Part shown: positions 5,720-15,053 of the stretch, one piece after another
Layout: every line of letters begins with the position of its first letter
Position numbering within the stretch: position 1 is the first letter of the stretch
NCBI GenBank assembly: GCA_045650565.1
Contig: JAZRRG010000064.1
Coordinates: 1-29,651, forward strand
Direction: 5' to 3'
Source: SIG565 sp045650565
GTDB taxonomy: Bacteria > Bacillota > Clostridia > Oscillospirales > Acutalibacteraceae
DNA: 29,651 nt
Program-made: the position numbers and the translations under genes
Notes under the pieces: model-generated
What the model was told of the DNA's origin: nothing
What the model saw: the letters and a program-made list of their open reading frames with translations, nothing else
The model's database searches: none

Positions 5720-6412
5720 CTATCTCCTGTTTCGGTTGAAAAGTAATATAAGTCTAAGCATTTGCGCTAATGATACCATAAGTGCTGCAACATAGGTCAT
5801 CGCCGCCGCACTTAAAACCTTGCGTACACCTTTTAGATGTTCTTCCTTTGTTAGCAAATAGTTATCCTTTATTGCCTGAATAGCCCGAGCGGATGCATTG
5901 AATTCAACAGGTAGGGTTACAAGCTGAAATACAACCACCAAGCCGAAAAGAACAATGCCTATATTAACTAAAAGCGGCGCATTAAATATAAGACCAATAA
6001 ACAATAATGGCCACGAAAGTGTCGAGCCGAGTCTTGTTGCGGGGATTACGGCAGCACGTATTTTTATAGGTACATACTTTTTAGCATACTGCACTGCGTG
6101 TCCCGCCTCGTGTGCGGCAACGCCTACGGCGGCTACCGTCATACTGTCATAAACCGTTTCAGAAAGCCGAATCGTATTAGTTCTTGGGTCATAATGGTCG
6201 GTCAAACTCCCCTGAACCCTTTCAATTCTCACGTTCCTTACTCCGCTTTTTTCAAGCACTCGCCTTGCTGCTTCGGCTCCCGTTAAGGAGCAGTTTATCT
6301 TTGAATATTTATTAAAGGAGGATTTTACCACAATTTGCGCTATTAGGGAAATTAGTATTGCGGGTAAAACCAATACCATATAGTAATAATCAAATCCGTA
6401 GTAAAACGGCAT
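5720..6412 (-). CDS. YugP-type neutral zinc metallopeptidase (membrane)
   Basis: A 230-residue protein with start ATG 6412 after an AAGGGG site. Its N-terminal helix (YYMVLVLPAILISLIAQIVV) anchors it in the membrane. The zinc motif HEAGH is at 101-105, preceded by DHYDPRTNTIRLSETVYDSMTVAAVGVAA, a very conserved block of the YugP/Zn_peptidase_2 family. Two hydrophobic helices follow (about 135-170), and LPVEFNASARAI probably gives the third ligand. Length is normal for the family. The physiological substrate is unknown. It lies 48 bp after ychF and 9 bp before the HprK-like kinase, so it is read as the second gene of a five-gene operon. Confidence 0.9.
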   Translation of the reverse strand: MPFYYGFDYYYMVLVLPAILISLIAQIVVKSSFNKYSKINCSLTGAEAARRVLEKSGVRNVRIERVQGSLTDHYDPRTNTIRLSETVYDSMTVAAVGVAAHEAGHAVQYAKKYVPIKIRAAVIPATRLGSTLSWPLLFIGLIFNAPLLVNIGIVLFGLVVVFQLVTLPVEFNASARAIQAIKDNYLLTKEEHLKGVRKVLSAAAMTYVAALMVSLAQMLRLILLFNRNRR

Positions 6413-6460
6413 AAAATCAACCCCTTCTTAATAATTTATACTTTGCAAAAAAGACTTTAC

Positions 6461-7570
6461 TTATACATTAAAAAGGAATTCAACAACATCGCCGTCCAGC
6501 ATTACATACTCTTTTCCCTCTGTGCGAACAAGTCCCTTCGTTCTGGCTTGTGCTATACTGCCGCACTCATCCAAATCCTTAAAGGCGATAACTTGGGCTC
6601 GTATAAATCCGCGCTCAAAATCACTATGTATTTTTCCTGCCGCCTGCGGCGCTTTAAGACCATCTCTTATGGTCCACGCCCTTACCTCTTTTTCGCCTGC
6701 AGTGAGAAAGGAAATCAGACCTAACAATGTATAACTTTTTTGTATTAAGCGGTCAAGTCCCGAACTTTCAAGACCTAACTCACTTAAAAACAGTAATTTT
6801 TCATCAAGCTCCATATCCGCCATATCGGCTTCAAGCTGTGCGCATATAGGCAACACCTGTGCATTATCTCTTTTGGCAATTTCAGTTACCTTGGCAAAAT
6901 GCGGATTGTTTTCGGGCGTGCCGTCGGCAAAATCCTCCTCGCTCATATTAGCCGCATAAATTACGGGCTTCAAGGTTAAAAGATTTAGCGTTGACATTAT
7001 TTCCTGCTGTTCCTCAGTTAATGACATACTTCTTGCAGATTTTCCGCCCTCAAGCACTGAATAGAGCTGTTTTAAGAAATCAAGCTCGGCTTGTAAGGAC
7101 TTATTGCCCTTTAAATCCTTGGTTGTCTTGGCGATTCTGCGCTCAACCATTTCCATATCCGAGAAAATAAGCTCTAAATCAATGGTTTCTATATCACGGG
7201 CAGGGTCAATAGTGCCCTCAACGTGAATGATATCATCATTTTCAAAGCAGCGCACAACGTGGACAATAGCATCAACCTCACGTATGTTTCCAAGGAATTT
7301 ATTACCAAGTCCCTCACCCTTTGAGGCGCCTTTTACAAGTCCCGCAATATCAACAAATTCAATTACCGCAGGAACTATTGGCGGCACCTTATCGCCAACG
7401 GTATACATTTGTGCCAAACGCTCAAGACGGCTATCGGGCACAGCTACCACGCCAACGTTTGGGTCTATAGTGCAAAACGGGTAGTTTGCGGCACCCGCAC
7501 CTGCATTTGTTATAGCGTTAAACAATGTTGACTTGCCTACATTAGGCAGTCCCACAATACCTAATTTCAT
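6461..7570 (-). CDS. ychF: Obg-like ATPase YchF
   Basis: A 369-residue P-loop protein of the Obg/HflX superfamily that binds ATP and associates with ribosomes. It starts at ATG 7570 after GGAG. G1 is GLPNVGKST (7-15), the switch region contains NYPFCTIDPNVG, G3 is DIAGLVKGASKGEGLGNKFL and the altered G4 is NMSEEDF, the change that gives ATP preference. A helical coiled-coil insertion follows G3, and the C-terminal TGS domain ends in VMLDGDVVEFLFNV. All parts are intact and the length is standard. A consensus promoter at 7607-7635 drives it, and the four genes downstream on the same strand are likely co-transcribed. Confidence 0.97.
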   Translation of the reverse strand: MKLGIVGLPNVGKSTLFNAITNAGAGAANYPFCTIDPNVGVVAVPDSRLERLAQMYTVGDKVPPIVPAVIEFVDIAGLVKGASKGEGLGNKFLGNIREVDAIVHVVRCFENDDIIHVEGTIDPARDIETIDLELIFSDMEMVERRIAKTTKDLKGNKSLQAELDFLKQLYSVLEGGKSARSMSLTEEQQEIMSTLNLLTLKPVIYAANMSEEDFADGTPENNPHFAKVTEIAKRDNAQVLPICAQLEADMADMELDEKLLFLSELGLESSGLDRLIQKSYTLLGLISFLTAGEKEVRAWTIRDGLKAPQAAGKIHSDFERGFIRAQVIAFKDLDECGSIAQARTKGLVRTEGKEYVMLDGDVVEFLFNV

Positions 7571-7606
7571 ATTTTTTCACTCCGTAACAACAGTTATTCG
7601 AGTATA

Positions 7607-7635
7607 ATTATATAATTTTATTTGCATATAATCAA
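7607..7635 (-). promoter_or_regulatory. Sigma-A promoter of the ychF operon
   Basis: On the minus strand, TTGATT (7635-7630), a 17-nt spacer and a perfect TATAAT (7612-7607), 37 bases upstream of the ychF start. It is divergent from the hprK promoter. Confidence 0.75.
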
Positions 7636-7653
7636 GAAAAATACAAAAAAAAC

Positions 7654-7682
7654 TTTATTTTATTTAAATATTACTGTATAAT
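7654..7682 (+). promoter_or_regulatory. Probable promoter of the hprK-dnaE operon
   Basis: A perfect TATAAT (7677-7682) lies 17 nt after a weak -35 (TTTATT, 7654-7659) in an A/T-tract region. It is 34 bases upstream of the chosen hprK start. Confidence 0.5.
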
Positions 7683-7716
7683 ATAATTGATGACAAAACT
7701 CGAAAGGATGAAAATT

Positions 7717-8676
7717 ATGCATCAGGACTTTACTGTTTCCCTCGCTCGTGTAATAAAAGAGCATAATTTGGAAGCTTTATTTCTTCCCAAAAGTGCGGAT
7801 GAAATCTTAATTAATACCTCGGATGTTAACCGACCGGGTATTGAAATGATTGGCTACTATGAATTTTTTGATAATCAGCGCATACAAATTATTGGTAAGA
7901 CCGAAGCATCATACCTCGAGACTCTCCATAACGATGACTTTCAGCTTGTAATAGATAAATTATTTAACAGCAAACCCGTTGCCGTTGTTGTTTCACGTGG
8001 GCTCGAAATTGCGAATAAGCTTATTCCATTTGCCGAGAAGCACGAAATCCCACTACTTAAAACCGGTGTGGGCACCTCTGAATTTATGGCCTCACTCATC
8101 GCATTTTTACATTTACAGTTAGCTCCCCGTATCACCCGCCACGGTGTTTTGGTTGAGGTTTACGGTGAAGGTATACTATTACTGGGTGAAAGCGGTGTAG
8201 GTAAAAGTGAAACGGCTATTGAGCTCGTTAAACGTGGTCACCGCTTAATTGCTGATGATGCGGTAGAAATTCGCAAGGTTTCAAGCAAATCTCTTGTTGG
8301 CTCGGCTCCCGATAACATTCGCCACTTTATTGAACTGCGTGGTATCGGTATTATAAATGCAAGTCGTATTTTCGGTGTGGGTGCTGTAAAGCTCACCGAA
8401 AAGATAGATTTGGTTATAAATATGGAGCCCTGGGATATGAACAAGGTTTATGACCGTATGGGACTTGAAAATCAAACCACTAATATTTTAGGGCTTGATA
8501 TTGCATCCCTAACAATTCCTGTAAAGCCGGGTCGTAACCTTGCAGTTATTATAGAGGTTGCCGCAATGAACAACCGCCAAAAGAAGCTCGGATATAATGC
8601 AGCTGAAGATTTACTCAACAAGCTTGGTATGGGTGACGGCGAGAACACCGGCACTTCAGAAGTTAAAGCTTTTTGA
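7717..8676 (+). CDS. hprK: HPr kinase/phosphorylase
   Basis: A 319-residue enzyme that phosphorylates and dephosphorylates Ser46 of HPr, linking glycolytic state to carbon catabolite control and sugar uptake in Firmicutes. The frame is open from 7687, but ATG 7717 has AAAGGA eight bases upstream, and MHQDFTVSLARVI is the normal family start. Landmarks are RHGVLVEVYG with the catalytic His (about 142), P-loop GESGVGKSE (157-165), LIADDAVEI, and the HprK signature LRGIGIINASRIFGVGAV. Length is normal. It is the first gene of hprK-murB-whiA-dnaE and stands divergent to ychF, with glycolytic pfkA and eno nearby. Confidence 0.96.
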   Translation: MHQDFTVSLARVIKEHNLEALFLPKSADEILINTSDVNRPGIEMIGYYEFFDNQRIQIIGKTEASYLETLHNDDFQLVIDKLFNSKPVAVVVSRGLEIANKLIPFAEKHEIPLLKTGVGTSEFMASLIAFLHLQLAPRITRHGVLVEVYGEGILLLGESGVGKSETAIELVKRGHRLIADDAVEIRKVSSKSLVGSAPDNIRHFIELRGIGIINASRIFGVGAVKLTEKIDLVINMEPWDMNKVYDRMGLENQTTNILGLDIASLTIPVKPGRNLAVIIEVAAMNNRQKKLGYNAAEDLLNKLGMGDGENTGTSEVKAF

Positions 8677-8690
8677 TAACGGGGGTTTTT

Positions 8691-9602
8691 ATGAACAACC
8701 AACTAATTATCACATTTTTGCAGGATAACAACCTAAAATTTTTACAAAACGAGCAAATGAACCGCCACACCTCCTTTAAGGTTGGCGGTTGTGCTGATTT
8801 TTTTGTAACTGTGCAAAACGCAGATGAAGTAAAAAAGGTTTATGATTTTTGCAATACAAATAATATACCGTTAACTGTTATCGGCAAGGGTTCAAATATA
8901 CTCGTTTCAGATAGCGGTATTGAAGGTGTTGTTTTAACGCTTGAGGATGCCTCCGATACTGTTGTTAACAGTGATGATTCTATAATTTGCAGCGCCGGTA
9001 TGTCACTTACGGCGCTTTGCCTTGCGGCGCTTAAAAACGGACTTTCGGGACTTGAATTTGCATACGGAATCCCCGGAAGTGTTGGCGGTGCCGTTTATAT
9101 GAACGCAGGTGCCTACGGCGGTGAAATTAAGGATGTTATTTTGTCGGCTACAGTTTTATCAAACGGTGAAATAAAGGAAATTTTAGCACAAGATATGCAG
9201 CTCGGTTACAGAACCTCTGTTTTCAAAACAAACGGCGATATTATTTTATCGGTTAAGTTTAAACTAACCAAAGGCAGCTGTGATGACATTAAATCGCAAA
9301 TGACCTGTTTTATGAACCGACGCCGTGAAAAGCAACCGCTTGAATTTCCCAGTGCGGGCAGCACCTTTAAGCGCCCCGAGGGACATTTTGCAGGTGCCTT
9401 AATTGAGGGGAGTGCTCTAAAGGGGTACACTATAGGCGGTGCGCAGGTAAGTGAAAAGCATGCCGGCTTTGTGATTAACAAGGGTAACGCAACAAGCCGT
9501 GATATTAAGTTGCTGATTAGCCATATTCAAGCTACCGTGCTTAAAAATAGCGGTGTGGAGCTTGAGCGTGAGGTAATATATATAGGACGAGAGGAAAGCT
9601 AA
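8691..9602 (+). CDS. murB: UDP-N-acetylenolpyruvoylglucosamine reductase
   Basis: A 303-residue FAD enzyme of peptidoglycan precursor synthesis that reduces UDP-GlcNAc-enolpyruvate to UDP-MurNAc in the cytosol. The start is ATG 8691 because GGGGG lies six bases upstream; an in-frame ATT at 8673 lacks such a site and overlaps hprK. The FAD-binding domain has HTSFKVGG, GKGSNILVSD and GIPGSVGGAVYMNAGAYGGEI. The catalytic Ser lies in EFPSAGSTFKRP and the Glu in LEREVIYIG near the C-terminus, giving the short type IIa form typical of Firmicutes. It starts 14 nt after hprK, and its stop directly abuts the whiA start. Confidence 0.97.
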   Translation: MNNQLIITFLQDNNLKFLQNEQMNRHTSFKVGGCADFFVTVQNADEVKKVYDFCNTNNIPLTVIGKGSNILVSDSGIEGVVLTLEDASDTVVNSDDSIICSAGMSLTALCLAALKNGLSGLEFAYGIPGSVGGAVYMNAGAYGGEIKDVILSATVLSNGEIKEILAQDMQLGYRTSVFKTNGDIILSVKFKLTKGSCDDIKSQMTCFMNRRREKQPLEFPSAGSTFKRPEGHFAGALIEGSALKGYTIGGAQVSEKHAGFVINKGNATSRDIKLLISHIQATVLKNSGVELEREVIYIGREES

Positions 9603-10499
9603 ATGTCTTTTTCGTTTGATTTAAAAAACCAATTATGCACTATTAAAATGCCCGAATGTTGCCGCCATGCCGAGTGCTATGGTATTATGCTATTTGGGCA
9701 TTTTTTCAAAGCAAATAAGATTTCGGTTTTAAGCGATAATCCCGCTGTGCAAAAGAATTTTGAATATCTTTTACACCGCTGCCTTGCCATACGCTGTGCA
9801 TCATCACAGTCAAACGGCAAAAGACCTATGTATAAATCCGAAATAGCCGACGCTAAATCGGTGGCTTTTGTATTTGAAAAATACGGTATTACCCCCGAAA
9901 ACCCAGTAAACGAGTTTTTAATTAAAAAGGACTGCTGCATTGATGCTTTTATTCGTGGAGCGTTCTTATCAAGCGGACAAATACAAAACCCCGAGCGTGA
10001 ATACCGAGCCGAATTTCGAGTGAAGGATATTAAAACGGCAGATTTTTTATATGAAGTGTTATCGGGCCGAGGCATACCTCCAAAACGTACTGTAAGAGGC
10101 GGCGCACAAATACTTTACTACCGAAGCAGCGAACAAATTGAGGACCTAATAACCATAATGGGTGCAGGTGCTGTAACACTTCAGCTTATGGATGTTAAAA
10201 TTTTAAAAGAGGTCCGCAACAATATAAACCGAAAAAATAATATAGAGGACTCTAATTCGACCAAAACCATCAACGCCTCTATCACACAGCGTACTGCTAT
10301 AAAATATCTGATTGATAACGGTAAATTTAATATTTTAAGCGATGATATAAAGGAAATCGCTATGCTTCGTATGGCGAATCCCGAAGCATCCCTTACGGAA
10401 TTAAGTCGGCTATGCAGTATATCTATTACAAAATCGGGACTTAACCATAAACTAGAAAGAATTGTAGAGATTTACGAGGAATTTAAAAACAGGAAGTGA
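9603..10499 (+). CDS. whiA: Sporulation/cell-division regulator WhiA
   Basis: A 298-residue protein with an N-terminal LAGLIDADG-like domain (MSFSFDLKNQLCTIK, then AECYGIMLFGHFF, then FIRGAFLSSGQIQNPER, the typical FLRGaFLaxGsixdP motif) and a C-terminal helix-turn-helix (LTELSRLCSISITKSGLNHKLERI). In Firmicutes it affects cell division and nucleoid organisation, and its actinobacterial relative controls sporulation septation. It follows the murB stop with no gap and overlaps the region just before dnaE, so these genes are tightly coupled. In many Firmicutes rapZ and yvcK immediately precede whiA; here murB does. Confidence 0.95.
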   Translation: MSFSFDLKNQLCTIKMPECCRHAECYGIMLFGHFFKANKISVLSDNPAVQKNFEYLLHRCLAIRCASSQSNGKRPMYKSEIADAKSVAFVFEKYGITPENPVNEFLIKKDCCIDAFIRGAFLSSGQIQNPEREYRAEFRVKDIKTADFLYEVLSGRGIPPKRTVRGGAQILYYRSSEQIEDLITIMGAGAVTLQLMDVKILKEVRNNINRKNNIEDSNSTKTINASITQRTAIKYLIDNGKFNILSDDIKEIAMLRMANPEASLTELSRLCSISITKSGLNHKLERIVEIYEEFKNRK

Positions 10500-10504
10500 A
10501 AAAA

Positions 10505-13500
10505 ATGAGCTTTGTGCATCTTCATGTTCATACACAGTACAGTCTTTTAGACGGCAACTGCCGTATAAAAGACCTGATTGATGCTGCAAAGCTTAACGGA
10601 CAAACCGCCATTGCCATTACCGACCACGGTGTTATGTACGGTGCGGTTGAGTTTTATAAATACGCAAAGCAGCGAGGCATTAAGCCGATTATTGGATGTG
10701 AGGTGTATGTTGCGCCGAGAGGTCGGCTTGATAAAGAAAAATTTTATGACAGTGAATATACACACCTTGTTTTGTTGTGCAAAAACGAAACGGGCTATAA
10801 AAACCTAATTAAGCTCGTATCAATGGGCTTTACCGAGGGCTTTTACAGTAAGCCGAGGGTTGATAAGGAATTGCTTGAGAAATATAGCGACGGACTTATT
10901 GCGCTCTCAGCTTGTCTTGCGGGAGAGCTACCCCGCCTGATTTTAAAGGACAACTATCAAAAAGCCAAGGAAACTGCGCTTTGGTTTAAAAAGGTTTTTG
11001 GCGACGAGAATTACTATATTGAGCTTCAGGACCACGATATTTTCGAGCAAAAAAAGGTAAATGCAAAGCTTATACAGTTGTCTCTTGAAACCGATATTCC
11101 ACTCGTTGCCACCAACGATGTTCATTACATTAAAAAGGAGGACAGCGAGGCACACAAGGTGCTCTTATGCATACAAACGGGCAAGAAACTGACCGATGAG
11201 GATGCTATGGAATTCCAAACCGATGAGTTTTATTTAAAAACCGAGGAGGAAATGCTTGAAATTTTCTCTAAGGTGCCCGATGCCGTCCAAAACACCGCAC
11301 GGGTTGCTAAGCTTTGTGATTTTGATTTTGAATTTGGTAAAATTAAGCTACCTGTTTTTGATATAGGAAAGCAGGACCACTACCAATATTTCCGCCAAAA
11401 ATGCTATGAGGGACTTTATAAAAAATACGGACAAGCTCCCGAAAAAGAGGTCATTGACCGCCTCGAATATGAGCTTAATGTTATAAACAAGATGGGCTAT
11501 GTTGACTATTATTTGATAGTACAAGATTTCGTTAACTATGCCAAAACTCACGGCATTCCCGTAGGTCCCGGAAGAGGCAGCGGTGCGGCAAGTATTGCCG
11601 CATACTGTGTGGGGATAACGGGTATTGACCCAATAAAATACAACCTTTTGTTTGAGCGATTTTTAAACCCCGAACGTGTATCAATGCCTGACTTTGATAT
11701 TGATTTTTGCTTTGTTAACAGGCAAAAGGTTATAGATTATGTTATAGATAAATATGGCTCTGAGCGTGTTGCCCAAATAGTAACCTTTGGCACCATGGCG
11801 GCTCGTGCTGCAGTTCGTGATGTGGGTAGGGTTATGGATGTATCCTATGCACTTTGTGATAAGGTAGCAAAGCTTATTCCTCAAGAGCTAAAGATAACCA
11901 TTCCCGAAGCGTTGGAAAAATCGGCAGAGCTCAAAGAGCTGTATAAAAGCGACCCTACCGTTAAGACAGTTATTGATATGGCAATAAAGCTTGAGGGCTC
12001 GCCTCGCAACGCCTCTACCCATGCGGCAGGTGTTGTTATTTCCGATAAGGCGGTTAACGAATATGTACCGCTTTCTAAAAATGATGATGCTGTGGTAACA
12101 CAGTATACTATGACTGCGCTTGATGAGCTCGGTCTATTAAAAATGGACTTTTTGGGGCTTAGGAACATCACCATTATCGACGTTACCGAAAAAGCGATTA
12201 GAAAGCACACTCGGGATTTTGATATTGAAAATATTCCTCTTGATGATAAGCAAACACTTAAAATGATGGCAAACGGTTATACCGAGGGTGTTTTCCAGTT
12301 TGAATCAGAGGGTATGAAAAATGTTTTAAGACAGTTTTTACCCGAAAATATTGAAGATTTAATTGCTATACTCTCACTCTACCGCCCGGGTCCTATGGAT
12401 TCGATTCCAAAATATATAAGTAACCGACACAACCCGCAAAATGTAACCTATGCGCACCCCTTATTAAAGCCGATACTTGATGTTACCTACGGCTGTATAG
12501 TATATCAAGAACAGGTTATGCAAATTTGTCGGTCACTCGCAGGGTACTCGCTTGGCCGTGCCGATATTGTACGCCGTGCTATGTCAAAGAAAAAGCACGA
12601 TGTTATGGAAAAGGAACGCAAAGCATTCGTTTTTGGCGAGACCGATGAGCTTGGCAATGTGCTTTGTGAGGGTGCTGTAAAACGAGGTGTGCCCGAAAAT
12701 ATAGCCAACGAAATATTTAATGATATGTCGGCATTTGCTTCCTACGCCTTTAACAAGGGTCATGCCGCCGCCTATGGTGTAATTTCATACCGCACGGCAT
12801 ATCTTAAATGCCACTACCCATCGGAATATATGGCGGCGCTTTTCTCAAGTGTGCTTGATAGCTTAGGCAAAATTTCACAATACAATGCCGAGTGTAAGCG
12901 GTTAAATCTTAAGCTTTTACCACCTGATATAAACAAGAGTGTAGCCGATTTTTACGGTAAAGACGGTGAAATACGCTTTGGCCTTTGTGCACTCAAAAAT
13001 ATCGGTGTTGGGCTAATTGATAGAATTATAGCCGAGCGTGAAATCGGCGGAGAATACACCTCTATGTACGATTTTTGTCTTCGTATTGCCGGTAGAGATT
13101 TTAACCGTAGGGCCCTTGAAACCCTCATTAAAAGCGGCGCTATGGATTCACTCGAAAAAACACGCAAACAAATGCTTTATTCGATAGATACTGTTTTAAA
13201 CGCAGTTGAAAACGAGAAAAAATTCCGTACCGCCGGGCAAATAAATCTTTTTGATGACACACCTCAAGCCAATGATTTTTCTTTGCCCGAAATTGAAGAA
13301 ATGCCAAAGAATGAGTTACTACGGCTTGAAAAGGAAGCTACCGGCGTATATCTATCAGGACATCCGATGGATGAATACGAGGCATTTAGCAGGCGCATAG
13401 GCGCTGCCAAAACCTCCGATATCCTTGTAGGTAAATTTAGCGATAATCAGCGTGTCACTCTTGTTGCACTTTTAAGCTCGGTTCGCACAAAAATGCTTAA

Positions 13501-13948
13501 AAACGGCAATGTGTTGCTCTATGCCACCGCCGAGGACCTTTACGGAAGCATTGATATAACCGTATTTAACGCTACCTATAGAGCATATAAGCACCTGCTC
13601 ACCGAAAACAACATTCTCATTATCAGCGGTAAAATTTCGGAGCGTGAGGATAAGCCAACCGAAATTATTTGCGATAACGTTTCGGCGATTGATAAGGACC
13701 GACTAATTTTTACTCCCCAACAAGAGAAAAAGGTATATATAAGGGTTCCCTCTATTTCCTCCGAGCAGGTAGAAAGGGTTACAGCACTTCTCCCCCACTA
13801 TCCCGGAGAAATGTCGGTAATCTTCTTTTGTGAGGACACCCGAAAGCGTTTTGCCGTGCCCGAAAACTTAAAAATCAATAATAATAGTGAGCTTTTTGCG
13901 AAAATTTCCAATATTGTAGGAAATAATAACGTAAAAACTGTTGAATAA
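10505..13948 (+). CDS. dnaE: DNA polymerase III alpha subunit, DnaE type
   Basis: A 1147-residue replicative polymerase. The start is ATG 10505, with AGGAAG eight bases upstream; the GTG at 10496 is too close to that site and overlaps the whiA stop. Domains in order: PHP (FVHLHVHTQYSLLDG, TDHGVMYGAVEF, TNDVHY; metal ligands look conserved), the polymerase palm with GPGRGSGAASIAAYCVG and catalytic PDFDIDFC plus LKMDFLGLRN, then thumb and fingers with YQEQVMQICRSLAGYSLGRADIVRRAM and FNKGHAAAYG. A tandem helix-hairpin-helix, an OB fold (VTLVALLSSVRTKMLKNGNVLLYATAEDL) and a short C-terminal domain follow. In Clostridia this form works beside PolC. It is the last gene of the hprK operon. Confidence 0.97.
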   Translation: MSFVHLHVHTQYSLLDGNCRIKDLIDAAKLNGQTAIAITDHGVMYGAVEFYKYAKQRGIKPIIGCEVYVAPRGRLDKEKFYDSEYTHLVLLCKNETGYKNLIKLVSMGFTEGFYSKPRVDKELLEKYSDGLIALSACLAGELPRLILKDNYQKAKETALWFKKVFGDENYYIELQDHDIFEQKKVNAKLIQLSLETDIPLVATNDVHYIKKEDSEAHKVLLCIQTGKKLTDEDAMEFQTDEFYLKTEEEMLEIFSKVPDAVQNTARVAKLCDFDFEFGKIKLPVFDIGKQDHYQYFRQKCYEGLYKKYGQAPEKEVIDRLEYELNVINKMGYVDYYLIVQDFVNYAKTHGIPVGPGRGSGAASIAAYCVGITGIDPIKYNLLFERFLNPERVSMPDFDIDFCFVNRQKVIDYVIDKYGSERVAQIVTFGTMAARAAVRDVGRVMDVSYALCDKVAKLIPQELKITIPEALEKSAELKELYKSDPTVKTVIDMAIKLEGSPRNASTHAAGVVISDKAVNEYVPLSKNDDAVVTQYTMTALDELGLLKMDFLGLRNITIIDVTEKAIRKHTRDFDIENIPLDDKQTLKMMANGYTEGVFQFESEGMKNVLRQFLPENIEDLIAILSLYRPGPMDSIPKYISNRHNPQNVTYAHPLLKPILDVTYGCIVYQEQVMQICRSLAGYSLGRADIVRRAMSKKKHDVMEKERKAFVFGETDELGNVLCEGAVKRGVPENIANEIFNDMSAFASYAFNKGHAAAYGVISYRTAYLKCHYPSEYMAALFSSVLDSLGKISQYNAECKRLNLKLLPPDINKSVADFYGKDGEIRFGLCALKNIGVGLIDRIIAEREIGGEYTSMYDFCLRIAGRDFNRRALETLIKSGAMDSLEKTRKQMLYSIDTVLNAVENEKKFRTAGQINLFDDTPQANDFSLPEIEEMPKNELLRLEKEATGVYLSGHPMDEYEAFSRRIGAAKTSDILVGKFSDNQRVTLVALLSSVRTKMLKNGNVLLYATAEDLYGSIDITVFNATYRAYKHLLTENNILIISGKISEREDKPTEIICDNVSAIDKDRLIFTPQQEKKVYIRVPSISSEQVERVTALLPHYPGEMSVIFFCEDTRKRFAVPENLKINNNSELFAKISNIVGNNNVKTVE

Positions 13949-13969
13949 TTTTGCATAGTATTATATAAT
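13941..13969 (+). promoter_or_regulatory. Sigma-A promoter of pfkA
   Basis: TTGAAT (13941-13946), a 17-nt spacer and TATAAT (13964-13969). The -35 overlaps the dnaE stop codon; the pfkA start is at 14001. Confidence 0.75.
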
Positions 13970-14000
13970 TTTATTTAGTGTTTTGAAGAGAGGTAATAAT

Positions 14001-14963
14001 ATGAAAACTATTGGAGTATTAACAAGCGGCGGTGACGCACCCGGTATGAATGCCGCTATACGCTCGGTTGTAAGAAGTGCCAGTGCACTCGGCATTAGTG
14101 TTAAGGGCATTCGCCGTGGCTATAACGGTCTAATTGATGGCGATATTATTGATATGAACATTCGCTCCGTATCTGAAATCATTCACCGTGGCGGTACTAT
14201 TTTGTATACTGCGAGAAGTCCTGAATTCAAAACCGAAGCAGGCATTAAAAAAGCTGTCGAGACCTGTCACAGAGAAGGAATTGAGGGTATTGTTGTCATC
14301 GGTGGCGACGGCTCTTTCAGGGGCGCCAGAGATTTATCCTTGCACGGAATTCCTTGTATTGGTGTGCCCGGTACTATTGATAATGATATTTCCTCTACCG
14401 AATATACCATCGGCTTTGACACCGCTATGAACACCGCTATGGAAATGGTAGACAAGCTTCGTGATACTACCCAGTCTCACGAGCGCTGTAGCGTTGTTGA
14501 GGTTATGGGCAGACACGCAGGTTGGATTGCGCTTGAAACCGGATTTGCTGTCGGCTCCACAGCTATTCTTGTGCCGGAAATAGAATATGACTTACAACGT
14601 GATATTATTGACAAAATCAATAGAACAAAGGCAACGGGTAAAAAGCATTTCATAATTATAGTTGCTGAGGGTGTAGGTGGAGTTAATGAGCTTTCCAAAA
14701 AAATTGAAGAGCTCACAGGTATCGAAACACGTGCCACTATTTTGGGACACGTACAACGTGGTGGCTCCCCCACCTTGCGTGACCGTCTTTTCGCAAGTCT
14801 TATGGGTCACGAGGCCGTTAAGCTTTTAAGCCAAGGTATCGGCAACCGTGTTATTGCTTACCGTGAAGAGAAAATCGTAAACTACGATATTTATGAGGCG
14901 CTTCAAATGGTTAAGCCGTTTGATGTTGAAGCATACAATATTGCTAACGAAATCTCTATTTAA
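14001..14963 (+). CDS. pfkA: ATP-dependent 6-phosphofructokinase
   Basis: A 320-residue cytosolic glycolytic enzyme that phosphorylates fructose-6-phosphate. The start ATG 14001 follows AGAGAGGT. The conserved blocks are GVLTSGGDAPGMNAAIRS, GTILYTARSPEF, VIGGDGSFRGA, GVPGTIDNDI (catalytic Asp), TQSHERCSVVEVMGRHAGWIA and ILGHVQRGGSPTLRDR. Gly in GGDGS and in PGTIDND argues for ATP rather than pyrophosphate as donor. Length is exactly that of the bacterial ATP form. It has its own promoter inside the dnaE end, so it can be expressed apart from the hprK operon, and it is followed by a long palindrome that may end its transcript. Confidence 0.97.
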   Translation: MKTIGVLTSGGDAPGMNAAIRSVVRSASALGISVKGIRRGYNGLIDGDIIDMNIRSVSEIIHRGGTILYTARSPEFKTEAGIKKAVETCHREGIEGIVVIGGDGSFRGARDLSLHGIPCIGVPGTIDNDISSTEYTIGFDTAMNTAMEMVDKLRDTTQSHERCSVVEVMGRHAGWIALETGFAVGSTAILVPEIEYDLQRDIIDKINRTKATGKKHFIIIVAEGVGGVNELSKKIEELTGIETRATILGHVQRGGSPTLRDRLFASLMGHEAVKLLSQGIGNRVIAYREEKIVNYDIYEALQMVKPFDVEAYNIANEISI

Positions 14964-14999
14964 TAATTTTCCGTGCAGTGTGACAGTACTCATTGCGAT

Positions 15000-15035
15000 G
15001 GTTAAGGACAAATTTTTAAAAATTTATCCTTAACC
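15000..15035. terminator. Long palindrome after pfkA (terminator-like)
   Basis: A 36-nt near-perfect palindrome. GGTTAAGGA (15000-15008) pairs with TCCTTAACC (15027-15035), and the A/T interior is self-complementary except for one C-A mismatch. There is no long T-run after it, so it may be a weak terminator or an RNA-stability hairpin before the alr ribosome site. Confidence 0.5.
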
Positions 15036-15053
15036 ATTATTACGGAGGTTTAT

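Noticed and set aside
15000..15035. Palindrome before alr as a T-box or riboswitch
   Set aside because: There is only one simple palindrome in a 90-nt spacer, with no specifier loop, T-box sequence or alternative stem.
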